NCBI RefSeq assembly: GCF_042643145.1
Contig: NZ_JBHRSA010000004.1
Span: 248,001-312,000 of the forward strand
Origin: Virgibacillus_O xinjiangensis
Lineage (GTDB): Bacteria; Bacillota; Bacilli; Bacillales; Amphibacillaceae
Direction: 5' to 3'
DNA length: 64,000 nucleotides
The notes beneath the pieces are model-generated. The model saw only the letters and a list, made by a program, of their open reading frames with translations. It ran no database searches and had not been told where the DNA came from. Below are positions 17,282 to 24,919 of this stretch, in pieces (within the stretch, counting starts at the first letter, position 1; every line of letters starts with the position of its first letter). The translations under genes were made by a program, and so were the position numbers.

Positions 17282-18616
17282 TCAAAGTTTTCTTACTACA
17301 ATTCTGGAACCTTCGACTTTTACTATCTTGATATTCGATCCTTCTTCGATGAAATTTCCCTCTGAAACAATATCAAGACGTTCTCCTTCAAAGACCCCGG
17401 TTCCAGCAGGCCTCAATGGGGTTTCTGCTACTCCTGCAAGACCGACAAGTTCCAATCGATTTGCAGAGGAAACATATCCCTGCTCTGTAGCCGTACTATC
17501 CTTTAGAATAACGTGGCGGAAGACACCTTTATCGGCTCCAATCCTGCGGAACAGAATGACCGCCGCAATTAAAGCGATCAGAAAGGCAATCCCAATACTC
17601 ATGGACATATGTCCTAAATCATACCCTGACATGAACAAGGAACCAATTACCGCTCCAACTCCAAGCAAACCGAGAATTCCGCCGGCTACAAAGAATTCCG
17701 TAACAATCAAAGCGATCCCTATTAAGAGCAGGATAATCGCTTCCATGCCCGCAAGTCCTGCAATGATATGCCCGTAGAAAAACAATATTAAGGCTATAAC
17801 GCCCATCGTCCCGGCAATCCCGAACCCTGGGGAATACAACTCCACCACTAAGCCCAGGCTGGCAACAGAGAGTAGGATCGGTATGACCACCGGATTGGTC
17901 AGAAACCTTGCCGCCTCTTCAGCCAGGCTGGTCTCCGTCTCTACGATGGTCGCATTGGACAACCCCAGTTCCTTCAATAATGCTTCCCGATGATTCACTA
18001 TTCCTTCTGCATACCCGACCTCGACAGCTTCGGTGGGTCCGAGCGTAAGGTATTCGCCCTCCGCTGCCCCATATTCAGGCATATCAATAGCCGGATCCGC
18101 CATCGCTGCGGCATACTGGGGATCTCTTCCTTTCGATTCAGCTGCACTCCTCATTGCTGCCAACCAAGCAGATTGTGCTTTTTCATCCGCCGCATTTCCA
18201 TCCTGTGTGATCACACCGCTTGCGCCCATTGTCGCTTGTGGGCGCATGTAGATATGATCCGTATTCAAGGCCAGATAAGACCCTGCAGACAATGCTTGGT
18301 TGATGATGAAGGAAGTTGTCGGGATTTCAAGATTTTGCATCATGCTGGCAATCTGCCCGGCAGCATCTACACGGCCCCCCGGTGTATCTATCTCAAAGAT
18401 GATATGATCGGCATTTGCATCAACTGCTTCTTCCGTAGCCCGCTCCAAGAATGCCTGCAGGCCGCGCTCCACCTCGTTTTCAATAGGTACAATGTATACC
18501 AGGTTACCAGCACCATTTTCCCCTTTCACGGGATCGGCTCCCCCACTAGTACCAATCCACATGATGGTGAGGGCACATAGAAAGAATATGTATTTTTTAA
18601 ATCCGCTCACCGGCAA
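17282..18616 (-). CDS. yqeZ: NfeD-family membrane protease-like protein (YqeZ)
   Basis: This NfeD1b-type protein partners flotillins. It has 444 residues from TTG 18616, behind GGAGGTG. An N-terminal signal or anchor (1-27) is followed by a ClpP/SppA-like serine protease domain (about 35-230) with FEIDTPGGRVDAAGQ and QALSAGSYLALN, the latter carrying the presumed catalytic Ser. Four to five membrane helices (about 240-365) come next. The C-terminal OB-fold NfeD domain ends in IVVRKL. It is 30 bp upstream of floA. An ECF-type promoter at 18650-18675 suggests envelope-stress induction. Confidence 0.93.
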   Translation of the reverse strand: MPVSGFKKYIFFLCALTIMWIGTSGGADPVKGENGAGNLVYIVPIENEVERGLQAFLERATEEAVDANADHIIFEIDTPGGRVDAAGQIASMMQNLEIPTTSFIINQALSAGSYLALNTDHIYMRPQATMGASGVITQDGNAADEKAQSAWLAAMRSAAESKGRDPQYAAAMADPAIDMPEYGAAEGEYLTLGPTEAVEVGYAEGIVNHREALLKELGLSNATIVETETSLAEEAARFLTNPVVIPILLSVASLGLVVELYSPGFGIAGTMGVIALILFFYGHIIAGLAGMEAIILLLIGIALIVTEFFVAGGILGLLGVGAVIGSLFMSGYDLGHMSMSIGIAFLIALIAAVILFRRIGADKGVFRHVILKDSTATEQGYVSSANRLELVGLAGVAETPLRPAGTGVFEGERLDIVSEGNFIEEGSNIKIVKVEGSRIVVRKL

Positions 18617-18649
18617 ATGGATCCACCTCCTTAGCGACTATAATATCTA

Positions 18650-18675
18650 TACGGTCAGACGGATAAATGGTTCCT
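18650..18675 (-). promoter_or_regulatory. Candidate ECF sigma (sigma-W type) promoter of yqeZ-floA
   Basis: On the minus strand AGGAAC (18670-18675), a 16-bp spacer and CGTA (18650-18653) lie 34 bp before the yqeZ start. This resembles the B. subtilis sigma-W promoter (TGAAAC, 16 bp, CGTA), and the homologous operon is a known sigma-W target. Confidence 0.5.
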
Positions 18676-18804
18676 TTTTTTGTGAAGTTCTTCTAAATCT
18701 TATCACAAAGTGCTTATACAATGATACTTTAATAAACAATAAACAATGTTTCCTCAAGGAAGGACATTCATTGTATTTACGCTCCAAACTTTGGGGAGGT
18801 TCCA

Positions 18805-18846
18805 TTATAAAAGGCCCATGCCACAGTATATGACAAGGACCCTTTT
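18805..18846 (-). terminator. Terminator of rpsU-yqeY
   Basis: A long imperfect hairpin, AAAAGG / CCTTTT outer arms with a one-base bulge and inner TCC/GGG and TGTCA/TGGCA pairs, lies just past the yqeY stop. T-rich flanks occur on both strands. Confidence 0.65.
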
Positions 18847-18852
18847 TTAATA

Positions 18853-19299
18853 TCAACCTAAGTTTTTCAGTACGAGTTTGTTCACTTGAGAGCCGTCTGC
18901 TCTACCTTTGATTCTAGGCATTACTGCACTCATGACTTTACCCATATCTTTTTTGGAAGTGGCATTTACTTCCTGAATCACCTGCTGAACAATCTCTTCC
19001 AGCTCTTCATCTGTGAGCTGATCAGGCATATATTTTTGTAAAATATCTACTTCAGTCTCAAGATCTTGAACAAGATCATCGCGTCCAGCTTCTTTAAATT
19101 CTTGGAGGGAATCTTTCCGTTGTTTCAACTCTCTGGACAGAACGGTTAGTTCCTCATCCTTGGAGAGAGTATCATTACCAAGTTTTATTGATTCATTTTG
19201 TATTGAAGCTTTGACCATGCGAATTACTTTGAGTTTATCTTTCTCTTTGTTCTTCATCGCCTGCTTCATATCCTGATTCAGCTGATCAAGTAACGTCAT
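18853..19299 (-). CDS. yqeY: GatB/YqeY domain protein
   Basis: The 148-residue all-helical protein matches the YqeY family, whose fold resembles the tRNA-binding tail of GatB amidotransferase. Characteristic stretches are MKNKEKDKLKVIRMVKASI near the N-terminus, LPDQ-like YMPDQLTDEELEEIV in the middle, and KKDMGKVMSAVMPRIKGRADG near the C-terminus. It lies 18 bp downstream of rpsU and shares its transcript, a pairing conserved across Firmicutes. A role in tRNA-linked metabolism is assumed from the fold and is not demonstrated. Confidence 0.92.
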   Translation of the reverse strand: MTLLDQLNQDMKQAMKNKEKDKLKVIRMVKASIQNESIKLGNDTLSKDEELTVLSRELKQRKDSLQEFKEAGRDDLVQDLETEVDILQKYMPDQLTDEELEEIVQQVIQEVNATSKKDMGKVMSAVMPRIKGRADGSQVNKLVLKNLG

Positions 19300-19317
19300 G
19301 CTCCTGCCCCTTCTTCA

Positions 19318-19491
19318 CTATTTACGCTTTCTAGCAGCTTCAGATTTCTTTTTACGACGAACGCTAGGTTTTTCGTAATATTCACGCTTACGATATTCAG
19401 ATAGTGTACCACTTTTGGACACACTACGCTTAAAGCGACGAAGAGCATCTTCAAGAGACTCGTTTTTACGAACGCGAGTTGTATTTGACAT
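19318..19491 (-). CDS. rpsU: 30S ribosomal protein S21
   Basis: S21 is a small basic protein of the 30S platform near the anti-Shine-Dalgarno region. The real start is ATG 19491 behind GGAGGGAGGG, giving 57 residues (MSNTTRVRKNESLEDALRR). A longer in-frame stretch upstream lies in the leader and is not coding. The C-terminus is the typical Lys/Arg-rich KPSVRRKKKSEAARKRK. It is cotranscribed with yqeY from a near-consensus promoter and has a 5'-end hairpin in its leader. Confidence 0.97.
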   Translation of the reverse strand: MSNTTRVRKNESLEDALRRFKRSVSKSGTLSEYRKREYYEKPSVRRKKKSEAARKRK

Positions 19492-19533
19492 GCTAATTTC
19501 CCTCCCTCCGAAGCACAAAACAGAATTATGAAA

Positions 19534-19555
19534 GCATATGTAAACTATCATATGC
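19534..19555 (-). promoter_or_regulatory. Inverted repeat at the 5' end of the rpsU leader
   Basis: GCATATG and CATATGC, a perfect 7-bp inverted repeat with an 8-nt loop, begin 1-2 nt after the start site predicted from the upstream promoter. It could form a 5'-terminal mRNA stem. Confidence 0.45.
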
Positions 19556-19563
19556 CTTCGTAA

Positions 19564-19592
19564 ATTATAATATAAAAAGCACACCTGGTCAA
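19564..19592 (-). promoter_or_regulatory. Strong sigma-A promoter of rpsU-yqeY
   Basis: On the minus strand TTGACC (19587-19592), a 17-bp spacer and a perfect TATAAT (19564-19569) lie about 73 bp before the rpsU start. Confidence 0.75.
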
Positions 19593-19639
19593 CCAAAGAT
19601 TCCATACTATTTATTTTTGTGGAAATTCATTCCTGTTCT

Positions 19640-20311
19640 CTAGTAGTCCGAAGAACCTTGACCACCGTTAATGATATCGATCCCTGCACTGGCACCGATT
19701 CTAGTAGCTCCGGCATCAATCATTGCCCTTGTTGCCTGGTAATCCCTGACACCACCGGAAGCTTTCACTCCCATTTCTTTTCCGACCGTTTCACGCATCA
19801 GTTTAATGTCCTCCACCGTTGCTCCTCCACCGGAAAAACCAGTGGAAGTTTTCACAAAGTCAGCTCCAGCATCCTTTGCTAACCTGCATGCACGGACTTT
19901 TTCCTCTTCAGACAATAAGGAGGTTTCAATGATGACTTTTGTCAGGGCTTGGTCTTTGGCAGCCCCGACAACTGCTTCGATATCGGCTTTTACAGCGTTG
20001 TCGTTGCGTGACTTCAACTCTCCAACGTTGATAACCATATCAATTTCAGTTGCTCCATCCCTTATGGCTTGTTCTGTTTCAAATTTTTTAGTTGCTGTAG
20101 AAGTGGCTCCAAGAGGGAAACCTACCACCGTACAAACTTCTACAGAAGTATCCTTCAGTTGCTCGGAGCAGTAAGAGACCCAATAAGGATTCACACAGAC
20201 TGATGCAAAACTGTACTCCTTGGCTTCCTTTACCACTTGTTCTATTTTTTCTTGTGTTGTATCAGGCTTCAATTGTGTATGGTCGATATATTTAGCTAGT
20301 TCATTGTTCAT
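19640..20311 (-). CDS. deoC: Deoxyribose-phosphate aldolase DeoC
   Basis: DeoC splits 2-deoxyribose-5-phosphate into acetaldehyde and glyceraldehyde-3-phosphate in deoxynucleoside catabolism. From ATG 20311 (behind GGAGG) it has 223 residues, the same as B. subtilis DeoC. The Schiff-base lysine is K154 in DFVKTSTGFSG; D91 and K183 (GVKASGGVR) complete the proton relay. It is not next to other nucleoside genes here but stands between mtaB and rpsU. The 163-bp gap upstream carries the mtaB terminator and a GTACGTAC palindrome (20334-20341). Confidence 0.96.
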   Translation of the reverse strand: MNNELAKYIDHTQLKPDTTQEKIEQVVKEAKEYSFASVCVNPYWVSYCSEQLKDTSVEVCTVVGFPLGATSTATKKFETEQAIRDGATEIDMVINVGELKSRNDNAVKADIEAVVGAAKDQALTKVIIETSLLSEEEKVRACRLAKDAGADFVKTSTGFSGGGATVEDIKLMRETVGKEMGVKASGGVRDYQATRAMIDAGATRIGASAGIDIINGGQGSSDY

Positions 20312-20451
20312 TGTAATACCTCCAATTTTAGATGTACGTACCTCTACCAATAATAGCATGATAAGCGAGAAAATGCTATGATGGCAGCTAGATTATGTAC
20401 TATCAGCTTTTGTATTCATATGTTACCAACAAACAGAACCCTATGCATATG

Positions 20452-20494
20452 AAAATAAAAAATCAGGCTGTCGAGCACTTTATCGACAGCCTGA
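20452..20494 (-). terminator. Terminator of the dnaK-to-mtaB transcript
   Basis: A perfect 12-bp stem (TCAGGCTGTCGA and complement, 20463-20494, 8-nt loop) is followed on the minus strand by TTTTTTATTTTC, 29 bp past the mtaB stop. Confidence 0.9.
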
Positions 20495-20496
20495 AA

Positions 20497-20510
20497 TCAC
20501 CGGCCGGTGA
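20497..20510. repeat. 14-bp perfect palindrome between mtaB and its terminator
   Basis: TCACCGGCCGGTGA is a perfect palindrome 13 bp past the mtaB stop codon and next to the terminator stem. No loop is available, so it would act as a DNA dyad or pair in a longer alternative RNA structure. Its role is unknown. Confidence 0.6.
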
Positions 20511-20522
20511 CTGTTTTTCAGT

Positions 20523-21869
20523 TTAATTGGCAGTAACTTTCACGTCAGTGGTATTGTCCATTACCCGCACAAAAGTGCCTTCATTATATGGATAGCCGGA
20601 ATCGGTGATTTTAACCCGTACAATTTTACCTATCATGTCCGGTGATCCATCAAAGCGCACCTTCAAATAATTGTCCGTGTAGCCTACGAGCTGGGAATCG
20701 CTGCCTTCCACTTTTTCTTCTGGAATGACTTCAAGCACCTCGTTTTTATACCTGGATGCGTAATTCTTCGCAAGCCGGTTCGACAGCTCAATTGTGCGCT
20801 GAACACGTTCATTCTTAACTTCCTCATCTACCTGGTCTTTCATCATGGCTGCAGGTGTCCCTGTACGTCTGGAAAATGGAAACACATGCAATTCGGAATA
20901 ACCGATCTCCTCTATGAATTGATATGTCTCCATGAACTCCTCTTCCGTTTCTCCAGGGAAACCGACAATGACATCTGAGGTGATGGCTAAATCAGGCAAT
21001 GCCTGGCGGATCTTTTCTACCTTCTCCTTGTAATACTCTGTTGAATATTTTCTCCGCATTCTAGCAAGTACGGTATCTGACCCAGATTGCAGAGGGATAT
21101 GCAAGTGCCTTACAATTTTTTCCGACTTATTCAATGCTTCAATGACTTCGTCCGTAATCTGGCTGGCTTCAATCGATGATATGCGGATTCTTTTCAGACC
21201 ATCCACTTTGGTCTCCAGGTCATTCAGCAGCATTGCGAAATTGTAATCAGCCATATCTTCACCATATCCGGCTGTATGAATGCCCGTAAGCACAATCTCT
21301 TTGTATCCGGCCTCGACCAGTTTTCTCGCCTGGGATACTACGTTTTCCGGATCTCTGGAACGGAGTAAACCTCTTGACCAAGGAATAATACAGAACGTAC
21401 AGAAGTTATTACATCCTTCCTGGATCTTCAGGGACGCACGGGTGCGGTCGGTGAATTCAGGAACGTCCATTTCCTCAAATACCCGGTTTTTCATGATATT
21501 GGAGACTCCGTTGATCGGCTCCTTCGTATGTTTATGTTCTTCGATGTATTGAATCATCTGTTTGCGGTCTTGTGTACCAACAACAATGTCCACCCCAGGA
21601 ATTTCCATAATCTCACCTGGAGAAGTCTGGGCATAACAGCCGGTTACACAAACTACGGCATCAGGATTCTTCCGTACTGCCCGTCGAATGGTCTGGCGGC
21701 TTTTCTTATCGCCCGTGTTCGTTACAGTACATGTATTGATGACATAGACATCGGAATCATGGTCAAACTCCACCCGCTCATATCCATGGTCTTTGAACAT
21801 TCTCCAGATACCCTCTGTTTCATAATGGTTAACCTTACACCCCAATGTATGAAATGCTACGGTAGGCAT
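20523..21869 (-). CDS. mtaB: tRNA t6A37 methylthiotransferase MtaB
   Basis: MtaB (YqeV) is a radical-SAM enzyme that converts t6A37 to ms2t6A37 in ANN-decoding tRNAs. The start ATG 21869 overlaps the rsmE stop by one base (TAATG), indicating coupling. The 448-residue protein has the N-terminal UPF0004 domain with cluster ligands C11, C47 and C78. The radical-SAM triad CNNFCTFC supplies C153, C157 and C160. A C-terminal TRAM domain of about 60 residues ends it (QLVGYTDNYLKVRF). It closes the gene series that runs down from the heat-shock operon, as in B. subtilis. Confidence 0.96.
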   Translation of the reverse strand: MPTVAFHTLGCKVNHYETEGIWRMFKDHGYERVEFDHDSDVYVINTCTVTNTGDKKSRQTIRRAVRKNPDAVVCVTGCYAQTSPGEIMEIPGVDIVVGTQDRKQMIQYIEEHKHTKEPINGVSNIMKNRVFEEMDVPEFTDRTRASLKIQEGCNNFCTFCIIPWSRGLLRSRDPENVVSQARKLVEAGYKEIVLTGIHTAGYGEDMADYNFAMLLNDLETKVDGLKRIRISSIEASQITDEVIEALNKSEKIVRHLHIPLQSGSDTVLARMRRKYSTEYYKEKVEKIRQALPDLAITSDVIVGFPGETEEEFMETYQFIEEIGYSELHVFPFSRRTGTPAAMMKDQVDEEVKNERVQRTIELSNRLAKNYASRYKNEVLEVIPEEKVEGSDSQLVGYTDNYLKVRFDGSPDMIGKIVRVKITDSGYPYNEGTFVRVMDNTTDVKVTAN

Positions 21870-22627
21870 TATTGACACCTCAATTCTTCAAAATGATAGG
21901 AAATGCTGGCAAGTACGTATAGCGCAGCCGTTTCCGTCCTCAGTATTCTTGGACCCAGCCTCACTGGATGAAAGCCATGACTTATCAGCTGTTCAGCCTC
22001 CTTGGGAGAGAAACCTCCCTCTGGCCCGATACATGCGAAAATATGCTGACCAGGATGGATATCCTTTAAAACTTTCCCAAAGGAGGGACGCTGACTTCCT
22101 TTGGCTTCTTCTTCATATGGAAAGATTTTCACATCGTATGGAGCACTTTCCTCGAGAAGCTCTGAAAGGGACATGGTCTGATGTATGTTAGGTATTTTGT
22201 TACGATGACTCTGCTCACTGGCTTCTTTAGTGATTTTGGAATAGCGTTCCAACTTTTTCTCCATTTTCTTTCCATTCCAAACAACGATAGATCTGTCAGC
22301 TTGAAATGGAATGAAGGAAGCAGCTCCCAATTCGGTCCCTTTTTGTATGATCAGCTCCATTTTATCGCCTTTGGGCAGTCCTTGGGCAATGGTCACTCCC
22401 ACTGGCAGTTCTGCAGATCCTTCCAACTTTTCCCGTATCACAGCAACCACTTGGTTTTTTTCGATCCCGCTGATCTCACAGATGTAAGCCCGTCCATCCG
22501 GATGATTGCATATCAGACTGTCATCTTCTTTAAACCTCATGACCCTGGTTATATGATGAAAATCATCATTGGTGATAAAAACTTGTTCACTTTTCCAGTT
22601 TTCCTGAGGAACGAAATAACGTTGCAT
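21869..22627 (-). CDS. rsmE: 16S rRNA (uracil(1498)-N3)-methyltransferase RsmE
   Basis: RsmE methylates U1498 of 16S rRNA in the 30S decoding region. From ATG 22627 (MQRYFVPQENW) it has 252 residues; an upstream GTG lies inside the ribosome site AGTAGGTG. The N-terminal PUA-like part precedes a SPOUT methyltransferase fold. The SAM-binding knot is seen in FACIGPEGGFSPKEAEQL and RLGPRILRTETAALYVL near the C-terminus. It is cotranscribed with prmA and mtaB. Confidence 0.96.
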   Translation of the reverse strand: MQRYFVPQENWKSEQVFITNDDFHHITRVMRFKEDDSLICNHPDGRAYICEISGIEKNQVVAVIREKLEGSAELPVGVTIAQGLPKGDKMELIIQKGTELGAASFIPFQADRSIVVWNGKKMEKKLERYSKITKEASEQSHRNKIPNIHQTMSLSELLEESAPYDVKIFPYEEEAKGSQRPSFGKVLKDIHPGQHIFACIGPEGGFSPKEAEQLISHGFHPVRLGPRILRTETAALYVLASISYHFEELRCQ

Positions 22628-22652
22628 AACAGACACCTACTTTGGCAGCAGA

Positions 22653-23597
22653 TTAATTACCTGCTTTTTTTGCGATGAGAGAAACCCATTCTTCCATTTC
22701 ATTCACTTCAATGATTTCGAAACCGTGTTCCTGCATCTGATCGAGCACCATCTGTTTCTTATTTTGTATAATACCAGAGGTTATGAATAAACCTTCTTCG
22801 GCAAGATTATTCCACGCATCCCCGATGAAGCGAACGATTATCTCCGCCAGTATGTTGGAAACAATGACATCCGCTTTGATATCGACATGATTCAGCAGGT
22901 TGTTCTGTCTGGCGGTGATTTTATGTTCCAATTTATTGAGCTTAGCATTTAGTTTTGTACTCTTTACGGCCACATCATCCAAGTCAAACGCATGTGCTTC
23001 TGTAGCCCCCAGCAATACCGATGCAATACTCAGCACCCCTGAACCAGAACCGACATCAATGACTTTATCTCCTTCTTGGAGATAATTCTCCAGCGCCTGG
23101 ATACTGAGAACAGTCGTCGGGTGTGTTCCAGTACCGAACGCCATCCCGGGATCCATTTCTATAATGACCTCATCGCTGTCTGCGGGTGTATATTCTTCCC
23201 ACGTCGGGATGATGGTGATTTTCTCGGAAATCTTCACAGGCTTATAATACTTCTTCCATGCTGTTGCCCACTCTTCCTCGTTTATCTCACTCAGTGTTAT
23301 ATCATTTTTGCCGATATCTATGTCATAAATGATCAGATTATTGATGGCCTGCTTGATCTCTTCAACGGTTTCCCCCAGGAAACTGTTGACCGGCAAATAT
23401 GCTTTCACATACACGCCTTCTTCCGGATACTCCTCCGGGTCCAATTCATATACTTCTCCGAAAAAAGTGTCCCTCTCTTTCTCCAGGTCAAGCGGATCTT
23501 CGATTACAAGACCGCTGGCACCAGTTTCATGTAATATGTTGGAAATTGGTTCAATCGCTTCATTTGTGGTATGAATACAGATTTCCGACCACTTCAT
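22653..23597 (-). CDS. prmA: Ribosomal protein L11 methyltransferase PrmA
   Basis: PrmA trimethylates lysines and the N-terminus of ribosomal protein L11. I start at ATG 23597 (MKWSEICIHTTNEAIEPI), giving 314 residues against 311 in B. subtilis; two upstream in-frame ATGs are less like the family. The SAM-binding motif KVIDVGSGSGVLSIA and the catalytic-loop sequence VIVSNILAEII are present. EMDPGMAFGTGTHPTT is the family signature. It follows dnaJ with a 66-bp gap that contains an 11-bp perfect hairpin. Confidence 0.96.
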   Translation of the reverse strand: MKWSEICIHTTNEAIEPISNILHETGASGLVIEDPLDLEKERDTFFGEVYELDPEEYPEEGVYVKAYLPVNSFLGETVEEIKQAINNLIIYDIDIGKNDITLSEINEEEWATAWKKYYKPVKISEKITIIPTWEEYTPADSDEVIIEMDPGMAFGTGTHPTTVLSIQALENYLQEGDKVIDVGSGSGVLSIASVLLGATEAHAFDLDDVAVKSTKLNAKLNKLEHKITARQNNLLNHVDIKADVIVSNILAEIIVRFIGDAWNNLAEEGLFITSGIIQNKKQMVLDQMQEHGFEIIEVNEMEEWVSLIAKKAGN

Positions 23598-23632
23598 TCC
23601 GGCATCCATCCTTTTTGGGAACTTATATGTAG

Positions 23633-23658
23633 GACGATGCTGGCAGTCCAGCATCGTC
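23633..23658. other. Perfect 11-bp hairpin between dnaJ and prmA
   Basis: GACGATGCTGG, a 4-nt loop and the exact complement lie 5 bp past the dnaJ stop. On the minus strand (dnaJ to prmA) no T-tract follows, so it may stabilise or process the mRNA. On the plus strand TCTTTTTATTT follows, so it would efficiently stop antisense transcription entering dnaJ. Confidence 0.6.
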
Positions 23659-23663
23659 TCTTT

Positions 23664-24785
23664 TTATTTGAAAGCATTCTTGAATTTTTGGAACAGAGAG
23701 CTGTCCTGCTCGTTGGTTGAATCATTTCCGCCTATCTCGTTGAATTCACGAAGCAGTTCTTTCTGACGGTCCGTTAATTTTGTAGGAGTTACTACTTTGA
23801 CGATGATATGTTGGTCACCATGGCCATACCCTCTTACATTCGGAGCTCCTTTTCCTTTCAAACGGAAAGTTTTGCCTGTCTGCGTGCCTGCTGGGATTTT
23901 CAACTGCACTTTACCATGTACAGTAGGTACTTCCACCTCATCACCTAACGCAGCTTGAGCGTAATTCAAAGGCAGTTCACAGTAGATGTGATCGCCGTCT
24001 CTTTCAAAGAAATCATGGGGTTTTACCTGGATAACGACAAAAAGATCCCCTGGTGGGCCTCCATTCACCCCGGAATCCCCCTTGCCGGCTACTCTGATTT
24101 GTTGACCTTCATCAATTCCAGCAGGGATGTTTATGTGGATAGTCTTCTGGGTCTTCACTTTTCCAGCACCACGGCAAGTCGTACACTTATCTTCCACGAT
24201 TTTACCGGAACCATTACAATGCTGGCATACCCGACGGTTGACCACTTTACCAAATGGAGTATTCTGCTCCATATTCATCTGACCAGAGCCGTTGCAGTGT
24301 GAACAAGTTTTTGGTTTGGTGCCTGGTTTCGCACCAGAACCGTGACATGTATCACAATTCTCTTCTTTTGGAATGTTGATATCCGTCTCTTTACCAAAGA
24401 TGGCTTCTTCGAAATCAAGAGTCATAGTGTATTGCAGGTCTGCACCTTGTCTCGGGGCATTCGGGTCCCTTCTGCGGCCGCCGCCACCAAAGAACATATC
24501 GAATATATCGCCGAATCCGCCAAAGTCTTCAGCACCCCCGCCGAAGCCTCCGAACCCTTGTCCCTGGGCACCTGCATGGCCGAATTGGTCATACTGGGCA
24601 CGTTTTTGTTCATTACTCAATACCTCATAGGCCTCTTTAGCCTCTTTGAATTTATCTGCAGCATCTGCTTCATTATTAACGTCCGGGTGATATTTTCTTG
24701 CAAGCTTACGGTAAGCTTTTTTAATTTCATCTTTAGAAGCGCCTTTTTCAACACCAAGCACTTCGTAGTAATCGCGTTTGCTCAC
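23664..24785 (-). CDS. dnaJ: Chaperone DnaJ (Hsp40)
   Basis: DnaJ delivers substrates to DnaK and stimulates its ATPase. The 373-residue protein has an N-terminal J domain with HPD (33-35) and a Gly/Phe-rich linker (about 70-118). A zinc domain with four CxxCxGxG repeats follows (CDTCHGSG, CSHCNGSG, CQHCNGSG, CTTCRGAG, about 144-205). The C-terminal substrate-binding domains complete it. It is the last chaperone gene of the hrcA operon, 134 bp after dnaK across a terminator-like hairpin. Confidence 0.98.
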   Translation of the reverse strand: MSKRDYYEVLGVEKGASKDEIKKAYRKLARKYHPDVNNEADAADKFKEAKEAYEVLSNEQKRAQYDQFGHAGAQGQGFGGFGGGAEDFGGFGDIFDMFFGGGGRRRDPNAPRQGADLQYTMTLDFEEAIFGKETDINIPKEENCDTCHGSGAKPGTKPKTCSHCNGSGQMNMEQNTPFGKVVNRRVCQHCNGSGKIVEDKCTTCRGAGKVKTQKTIHINIPAGIDEGQQIRVAGKGDSGVNGGPPGDLFVVIQVKPHDFFERDGDHIYCELPLNYAQAALGDEVEVPTVHGKVQLKIPAGTQTGKTFRLKGKGAPNVRGYGHGDQHIIVKVVTPTKLTDRQKELLREFNEIGGNDSTNEQDSSLFQKFKNAFK

Positions 24786-24864
24786 TTGTGAATCACTCTC
24801 CCACTACACTTATGCATAAATTTTATCTTATCATCATTCCTTTATGGATAGCAAATGTGTTTAG

Positions 24865-24902
24865 TAAAAAAGCCAAAGCCAAGGAAATCCTGACTTTGAC
24901 TT
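24865..24902 (-). terminator. Partial terminator between dnaK and dnaJ
   Basis: Long arms with several G-U pairs (AAGTCAAAGTCAGGA / TCCTTGGCTTTGGCTT) followed on the minus strand by TTTT lie 18 bp after the dnaK stop. It could attenuate dnaJ and downstream genes relative to dnaK. Confidence 0.65.
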
Positions 24903-24919
24903 TTTCATCAGATTAATCT

